A stretch of 64,000 bases of DNA from Deltaproteobacteria bacterium (GCA_016874755.1 VGTH01000015.1:48872-112871), one strand, 5' to 3'. Shown: positions 8,414 to 17,671, counted from the first letter of the stretch. A program made the numbers and translations. The notes: generated from the letters alone by a model not told the origin.

Positions 8414-10076
8414 TTACGTCGCCCTCTGCAAACGGGATAGGTTCAGTTCGGCAGGTGATGTTTTCGCCGGCTTTTTGGAGTTTGATCCACTTCGGTAAGG
8501 CTTTATCGAGAGCAGGGAAGTCGTCGCGGTAGTGTTGGCCGCGCGATTCCCTGCGCGCGAGGGCGCTGCGGGTGACCATTGCACCAACCCAGGCGAGGTT
8601 GGCGCATTCTAAGGCTTTGATCCAACTGCGTTGGTCGGTGCCTTTTAGTTCTGAGATTTTTTCTTTACGGATCGCGTCAAATCCCGCGACGCCGGTGTTC
8701 AATCCTGTTTCGTTGCGCACAACGCCCGCAGTGGACCAGGCGAGGTCTTTGATCTCGCGCTCGATCTCGTAGGGATTCAGTCCGCCTTCGCCGCGAAACG
8801 ATTCCACTCGCTTGATTTCATCGTGTAGGGCGCCTTCGTCGAACGATGCTAGGGCATTCGCGTTGGCGAAATGCGCGGCGTATTTTCCGGCGCGGGCGCC
8901 GAGCACCATGCAGCTCGCGATCGCATTGCCGGACAAGCGGTTCGAGCCGTGGATGCCGGTGGCCGATTCGCCAGCGGCGAATAGACCGGGGATGGTCGTC
9001 TCGCACTTCTCGTTGACGAACAAACCTCCCAAAAAGGTGTGCAGCGCCGGCACCCAGGCAAAGCGGTCGCGCCGGCAATCGATGCCGGCGGCGGAAAGCT
9101 TCGGCGCGTATTCGAACTGAATCTCGTCGTCCCACTTTTCGTCAGGGATAAACGATGGGTCGATGCAGATGGGCCCCTTGCCGGCGAGCATTTCCTTGTA
9201 GGTGGCCTGGACCAAGATCGCCCGCGTCGTGCCTTCCAATCTTTGCGGATCGTATTTTTCCAAGAATCTTTCCCCGGCGGCGTTCAAAAAACGGCCGCCT
9301 TTGCTGGTGAAGGGCGAGAGGCCGGCCATCGGCACGGTGATGCCGTTCGGCGCGGGAATCAGGGTAAACTCGAGAAACTCCATGTTGGCCAACTCCGCGC
9401 CGATATTGAACGCGGCGACATAGGCGTCACCGGTGGTGTGAAAGTTGGCGCTGGTAAATTTCTGCAAACCCACGGCGCTGCCGGCGGCGAGAATGATCGC
9501 CTTGGCTTTGTAGAGGCGAAACTCACCCGTCTGGACGTTGAGACCAAGGGCACCCGTGACGCGATCGTTGGCCGTGAAGAGCTTAGTGATCATCGTCCAC
9601 TGCTGGACCTGGACTTCGCGGTTCAAGACTTCCTTGCGCAGCGTGCCCATCATGCCGACGCTGCCGCCGATGGGCGGCACGCTGCGCGCGAAGGAGCTGC
9701 CGAGCCGTTTCTCCTGATAGAAGTGCTTGCCGTCGACGGCTTTCTTAAAGTGGAGGCCAATTTCTTCCAGCTCGATGATGCGCTCGGTGATTTCGTCGAC
9801 CACGGCGCGGACGATCTTCTGGTGCGGGATGTAGTCGCCGCCAATGACGGTATCTCTGAAATGAACGTCTTTGTTGTCGCGCGGGTCGGCATGACCGAAG
9901 GCCGCCTGAGGCACGCCGCCGGAGGTCGGGCTGGAGCCGCTGCGGCCAAGGCGGCCTTTGTCAACGAGGATGACGTCCATACCGCGCTTGGACGCCTCCA
10001 GCGCCGCCATGCAGGCGGCAAGCCCGCCGCCGACGATCAGGACGTCGCATTCATGGGTTTGTTTGACGACGGTCAT
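8391..10076 (-). CDS. FAD-dependent fumarate reductase/succinate dehydrogenase-like flavoprotein
   Basis: A 561-residue flavoprotein of the FrdA/SdhA/NadB/AprA superfamily. The N-terminal Rossmann motif 'DVLIVGGGLAACMAALEA' binds the FAD ADP moiety. 'GRSGSSPTSGGV' is the isoalloxazine loop, and 'GLFAAGESATGIHGSNRLSGNAI' near residue 380 is the family's second FAD motif with catalytic-domain residues. The C-terminal helical domain is present. It lies downstream of a 2[4Fe-4S] ferredoxin gene and a molybdenum oxidoreductase gene on the same strand, so the three probably form a redox operon. The closest arrangement I know is AprBA (APS reductase), but the ferredoxin here is too short for AprB. 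Substrate unknown. Confidence 0.8.
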   Translation of the reverse strand: MTVVKQTHECDVLIVGGGLAACMAALEASKRGMDVILVDKGRLGRSGSSPTSGGVPQAAFGHADPRDNKDVHFRDTVIGGDYIPHQKIVRAVVDEITERIIELEEIGLHFKKAVDGKHFYQEKRLGSSFARSVPPIGGSVGMMGTLRKEVLNREVQVQQWTMITKLFTANDRVTGALGLNVQTGEFRLYKAKAIILAAGSAVGLQKFTSANFHTTGDAYVAAFNIGAELANMEFLEFTLIPAPNGITVPMAGLSPFTSKGGRFLNAAGERFLEKYDPQRLEGTTRAILVQATYKEMLAGKGPICIDPSFIPDEKWDDEIQFEYAPKLSAAGIDCRRDRFAWVPALHTFLGGLFVNEKCETTIPGLFAAGESATGIHGSNRLSGNAIASCMVLGARAGKYAAHFANANALASFDEGALHDEIKRVESFRGEGGLNPYEIEREIKDLAWSTAGVVRNETGLNTGVAGFDAIRKEKISELKGTDQRSWIKALECANLAWVGAMVTRSALARRESRGQHYRDDFPALDKALPKWIKLQKAGENITCRTEPIPFAEGDVIPTIDNA

Positions 10077-10155
10077 GGTTCTACTTATAGCGTTGTGACT
10101 CGGAATTATCTCGCGTAGAGGCGCAGGGGACGCAAAGTTCGGATTGGGAAATATT

Positions 10156-10250
10156 CACCACCAAGACACGAAGGGCACGAAGTTCGGAAGAGGAAAGTTT
10201 TTCGAAACTATCTTCCTCTTGCCTTCGTATCCTTTGTGCCTTCGTGGTGA
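10156..10250. repeat. Inverted repeat, ACGAAGGCACGAAG family (copy 1)
   Basis: The left arm CACCACCAAGACACGAAGGG (from 10157) is answered by CCTTCGTATCCTTTGTGCCT then TCGTGGTG (to 10250), with an inner stem AAGAGGAAAG / CTTCCTCTT. A half element with GCGTAGAGGCGCAGGGGACG lies just left of it (10114-10133). The right arm overlaps the 3' end of the ferredoxin gene and supplies its last codons. Confidence 0.75.
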
Positions 10251-10450
10251 AAATCCGATTTCCTCGGCGCCAAAACAACTTCAATGGCGTCCTCCGGGCA
10301 GACCAGCTCGCACAGGAAACAGTTGACGCAATACTTGTTGCCATAGGGAAAGACTTTGTCTTTCTTTTCGTTGAAGCGAAAGACGTCGGCGCCGCAGTCG
10401 TAAACGCAGATGCCGCAGCCGTCGCACTTGTTGGGATCGACTTTAATCAT
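10208..10450 (-). CDS. 2[4Fe-4S] ferredoxin with repeat-derived C-terminus
   Basis: An 80-residue bacterial-type ferredoxin. 'CDGCGICVYDC' near residue 10 and 'CVNCFLCELVCP' near residue 42 supply the eight ligands for two [4Fe-4S] clusters. Its ATG overlaps the TGA of the upstream molybdenum enzyme as ATGA, so translation is coupled, and it probably carries electrons between that enzyme and the flavoprotein downstream. The last 15 or so residues ('DFHHEGTKDTKARGR') are encoded by the ACGAAGG-family intergenic repeat, which has evidently inserted over the original stop codon. The natural end was probably near 'VVLAPRK'. Confidence 0.85.
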   Translation of the reverse strand: MIKVDPNKCDGCGICVYDCGADVFRFNEKKDKVFPYGNKYCVNCFLCELVCPEDAIEVVLAPRKSDFHHEGTKDTKARGR

Positions 10451-13209
10451 TTGTCTTTCGCGGCGAGGGCGCGCCAGACCTTTTCCGGCGTCAGCGGCAG
10501 CTCGGTCAGCCGCACGCCGACGGCGTTGAACAGGGCGTTGCCGATGGCCGACGGCACGGTGAGGAGGCCGCTTTCGCCCATGCCCTTGGCGCCGTAGGGA
10601 CCGGGGCCGTTGCCGTTTTCGAAGAGAATCGTGACCAGCTCTTCAGGCAAATCTTTTACGTTGGGCACACGATAGTTGATCAAGCCTGGATTGACCATGA
10701 CGCCGTTCTCGTACTCGGTCTTCTCAAAAAACGCCTGGCCAATGCCCTGCACCAGCGCGCCGACTTCCTGGGTGTGGCACTGCTGCGGGTTGATCGCTTT
10801 GCCGGCGTCGGCGATGGTGACGAATTTTACAATCTTGATTTGGCCGGTGTCGCGGTCGACTTTGATTTTCGCCGCGCCCCAACTCACCTCCCAGAAGGGC
10901 GCCTTGGCGCCCATGAGAATATTCGGGTCTTTGGTGCTTTCGTAGCGGCCGTGGCCGGCGACGACGCCGTTGGCGCCCTTTAGGTGGCGGACCACGTCTG
11001 CCGTGCTCAGCGCAGTTTCGCCGAAGCGGACAAAACCATCGCGCAACGAATAGTCGGCATCGGAACGAGCGGTCATTTGCGTGGCGCCTTCGATCAACTG
11101 CGCTTTCACCGACTGGGCCGCGCGCTGCACGGCCAGGCCCATAACCGTAGTGCCGCTGCTCGCATAGGTTCCGAAGTCCAGCGGTGTGTGCGCCGTGTCG
11201 AGCGGCGCAAGCGCAACTTCGTTCGCGGTGAGCCCCAATTCTTGAGCGGCTATTTTTCGCAGCGCTGTGTTAGCACCCTGACCGATCTCCACCGTGCCCT
11301 CGAACAGCGTCACTTTGCCGTCGGTATTCACTTCGACGCGCGCCTCGGAGACTTTGTAGTTGCCGCCGCCGTCCTTGAGCGCGCAGCTGACGCCGATGCC
11401 GCAGTCTGGTTCGAGTTTCTCACCCCAGCCGATCTCTTTGGCGACGCGCCGCAGTCCTTCCTTCATGTCGCAGTCCACCGGCGTGTCGCCGGGGCAGAAG
11501 TCGTGGCCTACGGTCATGAGATTCTTCATGCTAAATTCCACCGCGTCCCAACCCATCTCGTGGGCGATCATGTCCATCTGCGATTCGTAGGCCCAGACCA
11601 CTTGCGGTGTGCCCATGCCGCGGAAAGCGCCGGCGGGAACGGTGTTGGTATAAACTGCGTAGCCGTCGGATTTGATATTAGGAATGACGTAGGGCCCGTG
11701 CACACGGAAGGCGGCTTTCTGGCAGACGCGCGGGCCCGCGTCGGAGTAGGCACCGCTGTCGACATGGGCCACCGATTCTCGCGCGATGATTAAACCGTCC
11801 TTGCTGACGCCGGTCTTGATGCGCACGCGCATGGCTGGCTTACTGACGGTGCGAAACGTATCTTCGGCAGTCAGTGCTAAAAACACCGGCCGCTGCGCTT
11901 TGCGCGCCAACATCGTGATCAATGGTTCGAACTTGGTGTGATTCTTGTTGCCGTAGGCGCCGCCGACCCAGGGCACGATGACGCGCACTTTGTCGCGCGG
12001 CATGTCGAGCATTTCGGCGATTTCTTGCTGGGCGAGAAACGGGTGCTGGGTCGAGCTCCAGACGGTGACGAAGTCGCCGTTCCATTCGGCTAGAGCTAGA
12101 TGCGGTTCTAGGGAGTAGTGCGCGACTTTGGAAAAATAAAAACTGTGCTCGAAAACGCGGACCGACTCCGCAAAGCCTTTGGCAACGTCGCCCTTTTGCC
12201 AACCGAAGTGAAAGCTTGTGTTGCGATGCCGCTTGGCTTCTTCGTCGACACTCGGATAGCCGGGAAATTTCTCGCCGTGTTCGCTGGTGTAGTCGTGAAT
12301 CTGGGGCGCATCGGCAGCGACGGATTCGTCCAGGCTCAAGAGCGCGGGCAGCTCATCGTAGTCCACTTGAATCAGTTTGAGCGCGGCTTCAGCGATCTCG
12401 ACGCTCTCCGCCGCCACCGCTGCCACGGGATCGCCCTCGTAGCGAACTTTCTGCATCGCGAGAATGGCCTGGTCCTTCACCAGCGGGCCAAAGTAGGGAT
12501 TGATATCTTTTAGATCGTCGCGCGTCAGCACGGCGACCACACCGGGTAGCTGCTCAGCGGCTTTTGCGTCGATGCGTCTGATGACCGCGTGGGGCAGGGG
12601 GCTGCGGAGAATCTTGGCGTAGAGCATGCCTGGTCGCTGCAAATCGGCGGTGTAGATCGGCGCGCCGCGAACTTTCTCGGCGCCGTCGAGACGGAGCCGC
12701 TCCCGATCCAATGGCTGAGTTGCTTTTGTGCGCAACAAATCCGCGGCGCGCTTGACCGCGGCGATGATTGAGACGTAGCCGGTGCAGCGACAGATGTTGC
12801 TGGCGAGGTGGTGTTTGATTTCCTCGTCGGTGGGATTAGGAGTTTTCGCCAGGAGCGCATAGGTCGACAAAATCATCCCCGGCGTGCAGTAGCCGCACTC
12901 GAAGCCGCCCTCCTGCCAGAAGGCTTGCTGGATCGGATGAAGCTTGTCGCCATCGGCGAGACCCTCGATGGTTAAAAGCGACTTGCCGTCGATTTCAAAG
13001 GCCGGCGTCGTGCACGCGCTCACGGGATTGCCATCGACAAGTACAGTGCAAGCGCCGCAGACCTGCACGTCGCAACTGACCCGGGTGCCTTTGAGATTTA
13101 GTTCGTCGCGGAGAAAATCGGCGAGTAGTCGCTGCGGCTGGACGGTGGTGTCGCGCCACTGGCCATTGAGCTGAAAGCGAATCGATTTCTGCTCTAAAGA
13201 GGTGCTCAC
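10447..13209 (-). CDS. Xanthine dehydrogenase-family aldehyde oxidoreductase, fused [2Fe-2S] and molybdopterin domains
   Basis: A 920-residue molybdenum hydroxylase. The N-terminal 160 residues hold a plant-type [2Fe-2S] site ('VSCDVQVCGACTVLVDG') and a helical [2Fe-2S] site ('CGYCTPGM' and 'NICRCTGY'). The rest is the large molybdopterin subunit with 'GGAYGNK' and 'GAFRGMGTPQV' loops and the terminal 'GAKGMGESGL' segment bearing the catalytic Glu. A FAD subunit is absent. This domain order and size match Desulfovibrio aldehyde oxidoreductase (Mop, about 907 residues) rather than xanthine dehydrogenase. Translation starts at GTG. The next gene downstream is a ferredoxin overlapping by 4 bases, a sensible electron acceptor. 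The true substrate could be an aldehyde or an N-heterocycle. Confidence 0.85.
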   Translation of the reverse strand: MSTSLEQKSIRFQLNGQWRDTTVQPQRLLADFLRDELNLKGTRVSCDVQVCGACTVLVDGNPVSACTTPAFEIDGKSLLTIEGLADGDKLHPIQQAFWQEGGFECGYCTPGMILSTYALLAKTPNPTDEEIKHHLASNICRCTGYVSIIAAVKRAADLLRTKATQPLDRERLRLDGAEKVRGAPIYTADLQRPGMLYAKILRSPLPHAVIRRIDAKAAEQLPGVVAVLTRDDLKDINPYFGPLVKDQAILAMQKVRYEGDPVAAVAAESVEIAEAALKLIQVDYDELPALLSLDESVAADAPQIHDYTSEHGEKFPGYPSVDEEAKRHRNTSFHFGWQKGDVAKGFAESVRVFEHSFYFSKVAHYSLEPHLALAEWNGDFVTVWSSTQHPFLAQQEIAEMLDMPRDKVRVIVPWVGGAYGNKNHTKFEPLITMLARKAQRPVFLALTAEDTFRTVSKPAMRVRIKTGVSKDGLIIARESVAHVDSGAYSDAGPRVCQKAAFRVHGPYVIPNIKSDGYAVYTNTVPAGAFRGMGTPQVVWAYESQMDMIAHEMGWDAVEFSMKNLMTVGHDFCPGDTPVDCDMKEGLRRVAKEIGWGEKLEPDCGIGVSCALKDGGGNYKVSEARVEVNTDGKVTLFEGTVEIGQGANTALRKIAAQELGLTANEVALAPLDTAHTPLDFGTYASSGTTVMGLAVQRAAQSVKAQLIEGATQMTARSDADYSLRDGFVRFGETALSTADVVRHLKGANGVVAGHGRYESTKDPNILMGAKAPFWEVSWGAAKIKVDRDTGQIKIVKFVTIADAGKAINPQQCHTQEVGALVQGIGQAFFEKTEYENGVMVNPGLINYRVPNVKDLPEELVTILFENGNGPGPYGAKGMGESGLLTVPSAIGNALFNAVGVRLTELPLTPEKVWRALAAKDK

Positions 13210-13240
13210 GTCTCGGTCTACCTTTCATGCACAAGCAGCA

Positions 13241-14269
13241 TCATGGCAAGATAATGTTCCTTAGTCGCTCAAACGTCGCCGGCGAGATATTCTTGACGCC
13301 GGCGACGATCTTACCGATTTCGTCGCCGGTAATCGGATCGATGTCCAAGCGGCCCTTTTTCGCTTCAGCGAGAAACTCCGGATCTTTCATGGTTTCCTGA
13401 AAGGCGTTCTGCAGCAGGCGCACGCGATCCTTTGGCGTGCCCGGCGGCAGCGAATAGAGGCGGTTGATGGTACCACCGACGTTATGCACGACGAGGTTGA
13501 ACAGATCGCGACCTTCGTTGGATTTTATTAGGTCGACGGCCCGTGGAATCTTCAGATGCTCGGGGTGCGCCTTGGCCACGGCCTGCAAAACCACCATGCC
13601 TTCTCCGGCATCCAAGACGTTGCGCCAGGAGGCTTTGGTTCCCTCCCAACTCGAACAAAAACCGGCGACTTCACCGGCCTCGGCGGCCAGACGCACATCT
13701 GCCACGCCCTTGTAGCCTTCGATGAGCTGCAGCGGAAGGTTCGTGAACTTCATCAACAGTCGAGGAATATCGGCGGTGGTGGAACCGGCCGCTTCCGCGC
13801 CGATCTTCACCAGCGCTTTCGATTGCTGCCACTTGTCCAAGCTAGTGATGCCGCTTTTTTTGGTGAACGCGCAAATATTATTGATGCGCACGGGCGAGCC
13901 AACCCATTCGAACTTTTGCGCATCGAAGGAAACCCCCTTGGCGTTTAGATACTGTTGAATGATCAATCCGCCGATCCAATTGCCGACGGTCAGGCCGTCC
14001 GGCTTGGCCTGATTGTAGATGTGATTGGCCGTGATGAGGCTACCGGCGCCGGGCATGTTCTCAACGGTCACGGTCGGCTTACCCGGCAGATGTTTTCCCA
14101 TGTGCCGCGCGATCGCGCGCGAGTGGGCATCAAAGCCCCCGCCCGGGGAAAACCCGACGATGATGCGAATGGTCTTGCCTTCGAAGAATCTTTCTTGCGC
14201 TTCAGCAACAGGCGGAAATAGGGCAAGGGTACCGAATAAGAGCCCGATCGCAATTGATGTGACTTGCAT
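13241..14269 (-). CDS. Tripartite tricarboxylate transporter substrate-binding protein (TctC/Bug family)
   Basis: A 342-residue secreted binding protein of the Bug/TctC family. The signal peptide ends 'PPVAEA-QERFF'. It is followed by 'GKTIRIIVGFSPGGGFD', the hallmark first strand and glycine loop that holds carboxylate ligands, and by 'VTVENMPGAGSLIAAN'-like sequence ('VENMPGAGSLITAN') near residue 75. No TctA/TctB membrane genes are nearby, which is common for Bug proteins. It heads the minus-strand block with the molybdenum enzyme, ferredoxin and flavoprotein (31-base gap), so it may bind the substrate or inducer of that pathway. Confidence 0.85.
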   Translation of the reverse strand: MQVTSIAIGLLFGTLALFPPVAEAQERFFEGKTIRIIVGFSPGGGFDAHSRAIARHMGKHLPGKPTVTVENMPGAGSLITANHIYNQAKPDGLTVGNWIGGLIIQQYLNAKGVSFDAQKFEWVGSPVRINNICAFTKKSGITSLDKWQQSKALVKIGAEAAGSTTADIPRLLMKFTNLPLQLIEGYKGVADVRLAAEAGEVAGFCSSWEGTKASWRNVLDAGEGMVVLQAVAKAHPEHLKIPRAVDLIKSNEGRDLFNLVVHNVGGTINRLYSLPPGTPKDRVRLLQNAFQETMKDPEFLAEAKKGRLDIDPITGDEIGKIVAGVKNISPATFERLRNIILP

Positions 14270-14478
14270 GAGCGTATTTCCCTCCGCAAAGTGTCGCCAC
14301 CATACTGAGAGGGTTGAGGCGTGTCAATGAACTACGACTCTGGCTGTAGCGTTGACTCGGCATTGGCCTTTGGCTAGGAAAACCCATATATTGGCGTTTC
14401 AAAGCTGCGGGGTTGCAGCTCAAAGTTTGAACGAGGAACTGGAATTTTGAACCCCGAGTTTCGGAAGGAGCAAGTTTC

Positions 14479-15492
14479 ATGGCAAGAGTCGGCTACGCTT
14501 TAGGCTACGGTAAATTCACCAACGTGGCGGAAATGTCCAACATCATGCATCAAGCCGAGGAGCGCGGCTTCGAGATGGCGTTTTTCTCCGAGACCATCGA
14601 GCTGATGCGCGACTCGGTCAGCTCGCTGGCGGGCATCAGCTTGGCAACCAAGAAGATGATCATGGGGACGACCCAAATCGTGCGGCTGCGCGGTCCGGTG
14701 GTGATGGCGCAGTCTTTGGCCACGTTGGACGAGTTGAGCGGCGGGCGCATCACTGCTGCGCCGGGGGCTTGCACCAAAAGCCACGCGCGCGTGCACGCCC
14801 TGCCGCAGGACGTCGGCGCCACACCGACGGAAGTATTGCGCGAATATGTCGAGTCGATGCGCTTGCTGTTTAGCGGCGAGAAGGTTTCCTATCGCGGCAA
14901 GTTCGTCAACTTTGACAACGTCGGTTTGGGCTGGAAGCCGATTCGCACGCATATTCCATTCTACGTGCCGGCGACCGCGACGGTTGGATTGAAACTGGCC
15001 GGAGCGATCGGCGACGGAGTTATTCTTAATGCGGTTTGTTCGCCGGAATACACCGTCAACGCGCTCAAGATCATCAAAGAATCGGCGCAAGCGGCCGGGC
15101 GCGACTTTTCCAAGTTCTTCGTCGCGCAGATTATCAATTGCTCCATTGAAGACGATCACAAGAAGGCATTGGACGAGGTGCGCTGGGAAGTGGCGACCAA
15201 GCTCGACCCGGTCCAGATATCGTTCATCGCCGCGCCGAAAATGCGCGTTGGCGAGCCGTATATTCACAAAGAAGACATCCCCCTTTTCGAGAAGGCCCAC
15301 GCCCAGGGCGGCATGGAAGGCTTGATCAAAGCGATCCCAGATTCCTACGTCGAGGGCATGACCGCCAGCGGCACGCCCGACGAAGTCAAAAAGCGCGTGC
15401 AGCAATACCGCGATGCGGGAGTGCAGGTGCCGCTCTTGCGACCCGCCGCGGCGCATCAGACGCAGCGATTGTTGGATTTGTTCGCGCAATAA
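14479..15492 (+). CDS. LLM class flavin-dependent oxidoreductase
   Basis: A 337-residue luciferase-like monooxygenase / F420-reductase-fold protein (TIM barrel using FMN or F420). Family signs are the early 'AEERGFEMAFFSETIE' segment, 'LATLDELSGGRITAAPG' around residue 85, and the late 'GTPDEVKKRVQQYRDAGVQVPLLRP' segment. An AAGGAG lies eight bases before the ATG. It stands alone between the divergent TctC gene and the hydantoinase genes. Many such enzymes act in degradation of xenobiotics or sulfonates; nothing in the sequence fixes the substrate or which flavin cofactor is used. Confidence 0.8.
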   Translation: MARVGYALGYGKFTNVAEMSNIMHQAEERGFEMAFFSETIELMRDSVSSLAGISLATKKMIMGTTQIVRLRGPVVMAQSLATLDELSGGRITAAPGACTKSHARVHALPQDVGATPTEVLREYVESMRLLFSGEKVSYRGKFVNFDNVGLGWKPIRTHIPFYVPATATVGLKLAGAIGDGVILNAVCSPEYTVNALKIIKESAQAAGRDFSKFFVAQIINCSIEDDHKKALDEVRWEVATKLDPVQISFIAAPKMRVGEPYIHKEDIPLFEKAHAQGGMEGLIKAIPDSYVEGMTASGTPDEVKKRVQQYRDAGVQVPLLRPAAAHQTQRLLDLFAQ

Positions 15493-15588
15493 ACGTCTAG
15501 CGTCTAGCGTCTAGTGTCTAGCGTTTGGCGTTTCCCGAGCAGCGAGTTTTCAACGCTAGACGCTAAACCCTAGACTCCAAACGCCCAT
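15493..15588. repeat. GTCTAGC tandem-word inverted repeat
   Basis: Four 8-10 base units of the word GCGTCTAGC (one reads GTGTCTAGC) at 15494-15530 face inverted units (CGCTAGACGC, CCCTAGACTCC, CAAACGCC) at 15551-15585. The arms can form a long imperfect hairpin around a GC-rich loop. It fills the gap before the hydantoinase A gene and leaves no room for a normal ribosome site. Confidence 0.75.
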
Positions 15589-15592
15589 TCCT

Positions 15593-17671
15593 ATGTATCG
15601 CGTAGGCATCGATATCGGCGGCACCTTCACCGACATGCTTTTGATCGGTGACGACGGCACGGCTGTCATCGGCAAGACGCTGACGACGCCGGGCGATCCC
15701 AGCCTGGCGGTTGAGAACGCGCTCAAGCCGGTGCTCGATGACGGCAGGGTCAAAAAGTCGGAGCGCGGCACGCTGATTCACGGGACCACTTTAGTCACCA
15801 ATGCGCTGATCGAACGCAAGGGCGCGCCGACGGCGTTGCTCACCACCGCCGGATTCCGCGACGCTGTGGAGATTGGCCGCGAGCATCGCTACGAGCTTTA
15901 CGATTTAAATCTCGACCTGCCTAAGCCTCTCGTGCCGCGCCATCTGCGCTTCGATGTGCCGGAACGAGTCGCGGCGGACGGCAGTGTGCTCGAACCGTTG
16001 GATGAAGCTTTTGTCCGCAAGCTCGTCGCCGAGCTGCACGACAAGGGCATCAAGGCGATCGGCGTTTGTTATCTGAATAGCTTTCGCAATCCTGCCCACG
16101 AAAAACGCACGGCAGAAATCATCGCCGAGGTGGCGCCGAAGGTTCGCGTGTCGCTCAGCTCCGAAGTCGTCGCCGAGATTCGCGAATTTCAGCGCACCAG
16201 CACGACGTTGGCTAATGTGTATGTCCAGGAGCGCGTGTCGGACTATCTGGCGCAGCTGCAGCAGCGCCTCGATACCCTCGGCTTCAACGGCAGTTTCTTC
16301 GTGATGCTTTCCAGCGGCGGCATCGCCACGCGCGATACATCGTCGCGCTTCCCTGTGCGCTTGCTCGAATCCGGCCCGGCGGCAGGCGCTATAGCGGCGG
16401 CGCAGGCGGGCTTGGCGTCCGGCCATGGCGATCTCCTGTCGTTCGATATGGGCGGCACCACGGCCAAGCTTTGCGTCATCGAAGATGGCCAGCCGCTCAA
16501 GACCCACGAGTTCGAAGTCGACCGGGTCTATCGCTTTCGCAAGGGCAGCGGCTTGCCGGTGCGGATTCCGGTCATCGACATGATCGAGATCGGCGCCGGC
16601 GGCGGCAGCATTGCGCGGGTCGATTCCCTGGGCTTGCTCAAAGTGGGCCCGGACAGCTCCGGTGCCGACCCGGGGCCGGTCTGCTATCGGCGAGGCGGCA
16701 CCGAGCCGACGGTGACCGACGCGGACTTGGTGCTCGGCTATCTCGATGCGAAATTTTTTCTTGGCGGCAAGATGCAACTCGACTTGGACAGCGCGCGCGC
16801 TGCGCTCGCCCGCGTCGGCGAGCGCGTTCACATGAATGCCGAGCAGGTGGCCTGGGGCATCCATCAGATCGTCAACGAAAATATGGCCAACGCCGCCCGC
16901 GCCCATCTGGGCGAGCGCGGCAAAGATCCGCGCCGCATGCCGATGTACGCCTTCGGCGGCGCCGGGCCGGTGCATGGTTATCGGGTTGCGGAGATCCTTC
17001 GCCTACCAGCTTTGATCTCGCCGTTTGGCGCCGGTGTTGGTTCAACCTTTGGTTTACTTGCGGCGCCATTGGCGTTTGATTTCGTTCGCAGCGCCTATAG
17101 CCGGATGGATCAGCTCGACTGGGCACTGGCGAATCGGTTGCTCGACGAGATGAGCGAAGAAGGGCGCAAGGTGCTGGAGAGCTCCGGCTTGTCGGCGCGC
17201 GAGATTAGCTATTCACGCACGGCCGATATGCGCTACATTGGCCAGGGGCACGAAGTGTCGGTGCCGCTCCCAGGTGGAGCGCTTGGCCCAGAGAGTTTGG
17301 CGCCGATTCAATCTGTCTTCGAAGATGTCTATCGCGGCTTGTATGGCCGCAAGGGGCCGGACGTGCCGCTGGAAGTGATCAACTGGCGCGTTGTGGCGAG
17401 CGGGCCGCGGCCGGAAATGAATCTTAGACTAGCGCGAGAGAATTCTCGGAAGGCCGACGCACGCAAGGGCTCGCGCCGCGCCTATTTTCCAGAGCGCGGC
17501 GGCTACATCGAGACGGCGGTTTATGATCGCTATGCTTTGCCGCCGGGAGCAGAGTTCAATGGCCCGGCCATCGTTGAGGAGCGCGAGTCGACTCTTATCA
17601 TGGGCGCCCGCGGCCATGCACGGGTCGATGAAAAGTTAAACATTTTCGTGGAGTTTAACCATGAAAAGTGA
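15593..17671 (+). CDS. hyuA: Hydantoinase/oxoprolinase family protein, subunit A
   Basis: A 692-residue ATP-dependent hydantoinase A / oxoprolinase N-half protein with an actin-like ATPase fold. Residues 5-20 read 'GIDIGGTFTDMLLIG' (phosphate 1 loop), 'HGTTLVTNALIERKG' follows near residue 65, and 'LLSFDMGGTTAKLCVIEDG' near residue 283 is the second phosphate loop. The 'GAGGGSIARVD' and 'CYRRGGTEPTVTDADLVLGYL' segments are also typical. Its stop overlaps the start of the subunit B gene by 11 bases, so the two are made together. The pair resembles N-methylhydantoinase, 5-oxoprolinase and acetophenone carboxylase subunits; the choice among these cannot be made from sequence. Confidence 0.85.
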   Translation: MYRVGIDIGGTFTDMLLIGDDGTAVIGKTLTTPGDPSLAVENALKPVLDDGRVKKSERGTLIHGTTLVTNALIERKGAPTALLTTAGFRDAVEIGREHRYELYDLNLDLPKPLVPRHLRFDVPERVAADGSVLEPLDEAFVRKLVAELHDKGIKAIGVCYLNSFRNPAHEKRTAEIIAEVAPKVRVSLSSEVVAEIREFQRTSTTLANVYVQERVSDYLAQLQQRLDTLGFNGSFFVMLSSGGIATRDTSSRFPVRLLESGPAAGAIAAAQAGLASGHGDLLSFDMGGTTAKLCVIEDGQPLKTHEFEVDRVYRFRKGSGLPVRIPVIDMIEIGAGGGSIARVDSLGLLKVGPDSSGADPGPVCYRRGGTEPTVTDADLVLGYLDAKFFLGGKMQLDLDSARAALARVGERVHMNAEQVAWGIHQIVNENMANAARAHLGERGKDPRRMPMYAFGGAGPVHGYRVAEILRLPALISPFGAGVGSTFGLLAAPLAFDFVRSAYSRMDQLDWALANRLLDEMSEEGRKVLESSGLSAREISYSRTADMRYIGQGHEVSVPLPGGALGPESLAPIQSVFEDVYRGLYGRKGPDVPLEVINWRVVASGPRPEMNLRLARENSRKADARKGSRRAYFPERGGYIETAVYDRYALPPGAEFNGPAIVEERESTLIMGARGHARVDEKLNIFVEFNHEK

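Noticed and set aside
8391..10450. APS reductase AprBA
   Set aside because: The ferredoxin is 80 residues and lacks the longer AprB tail, and no sat, qmo or dsr genes are near; only superfamily membership is supported.
15493..15588. CRISPR array
   Set aside because: Repeated units are only 8-10 bases, without unique spacers, and the second half is the inverted complement; there are no cas genes.
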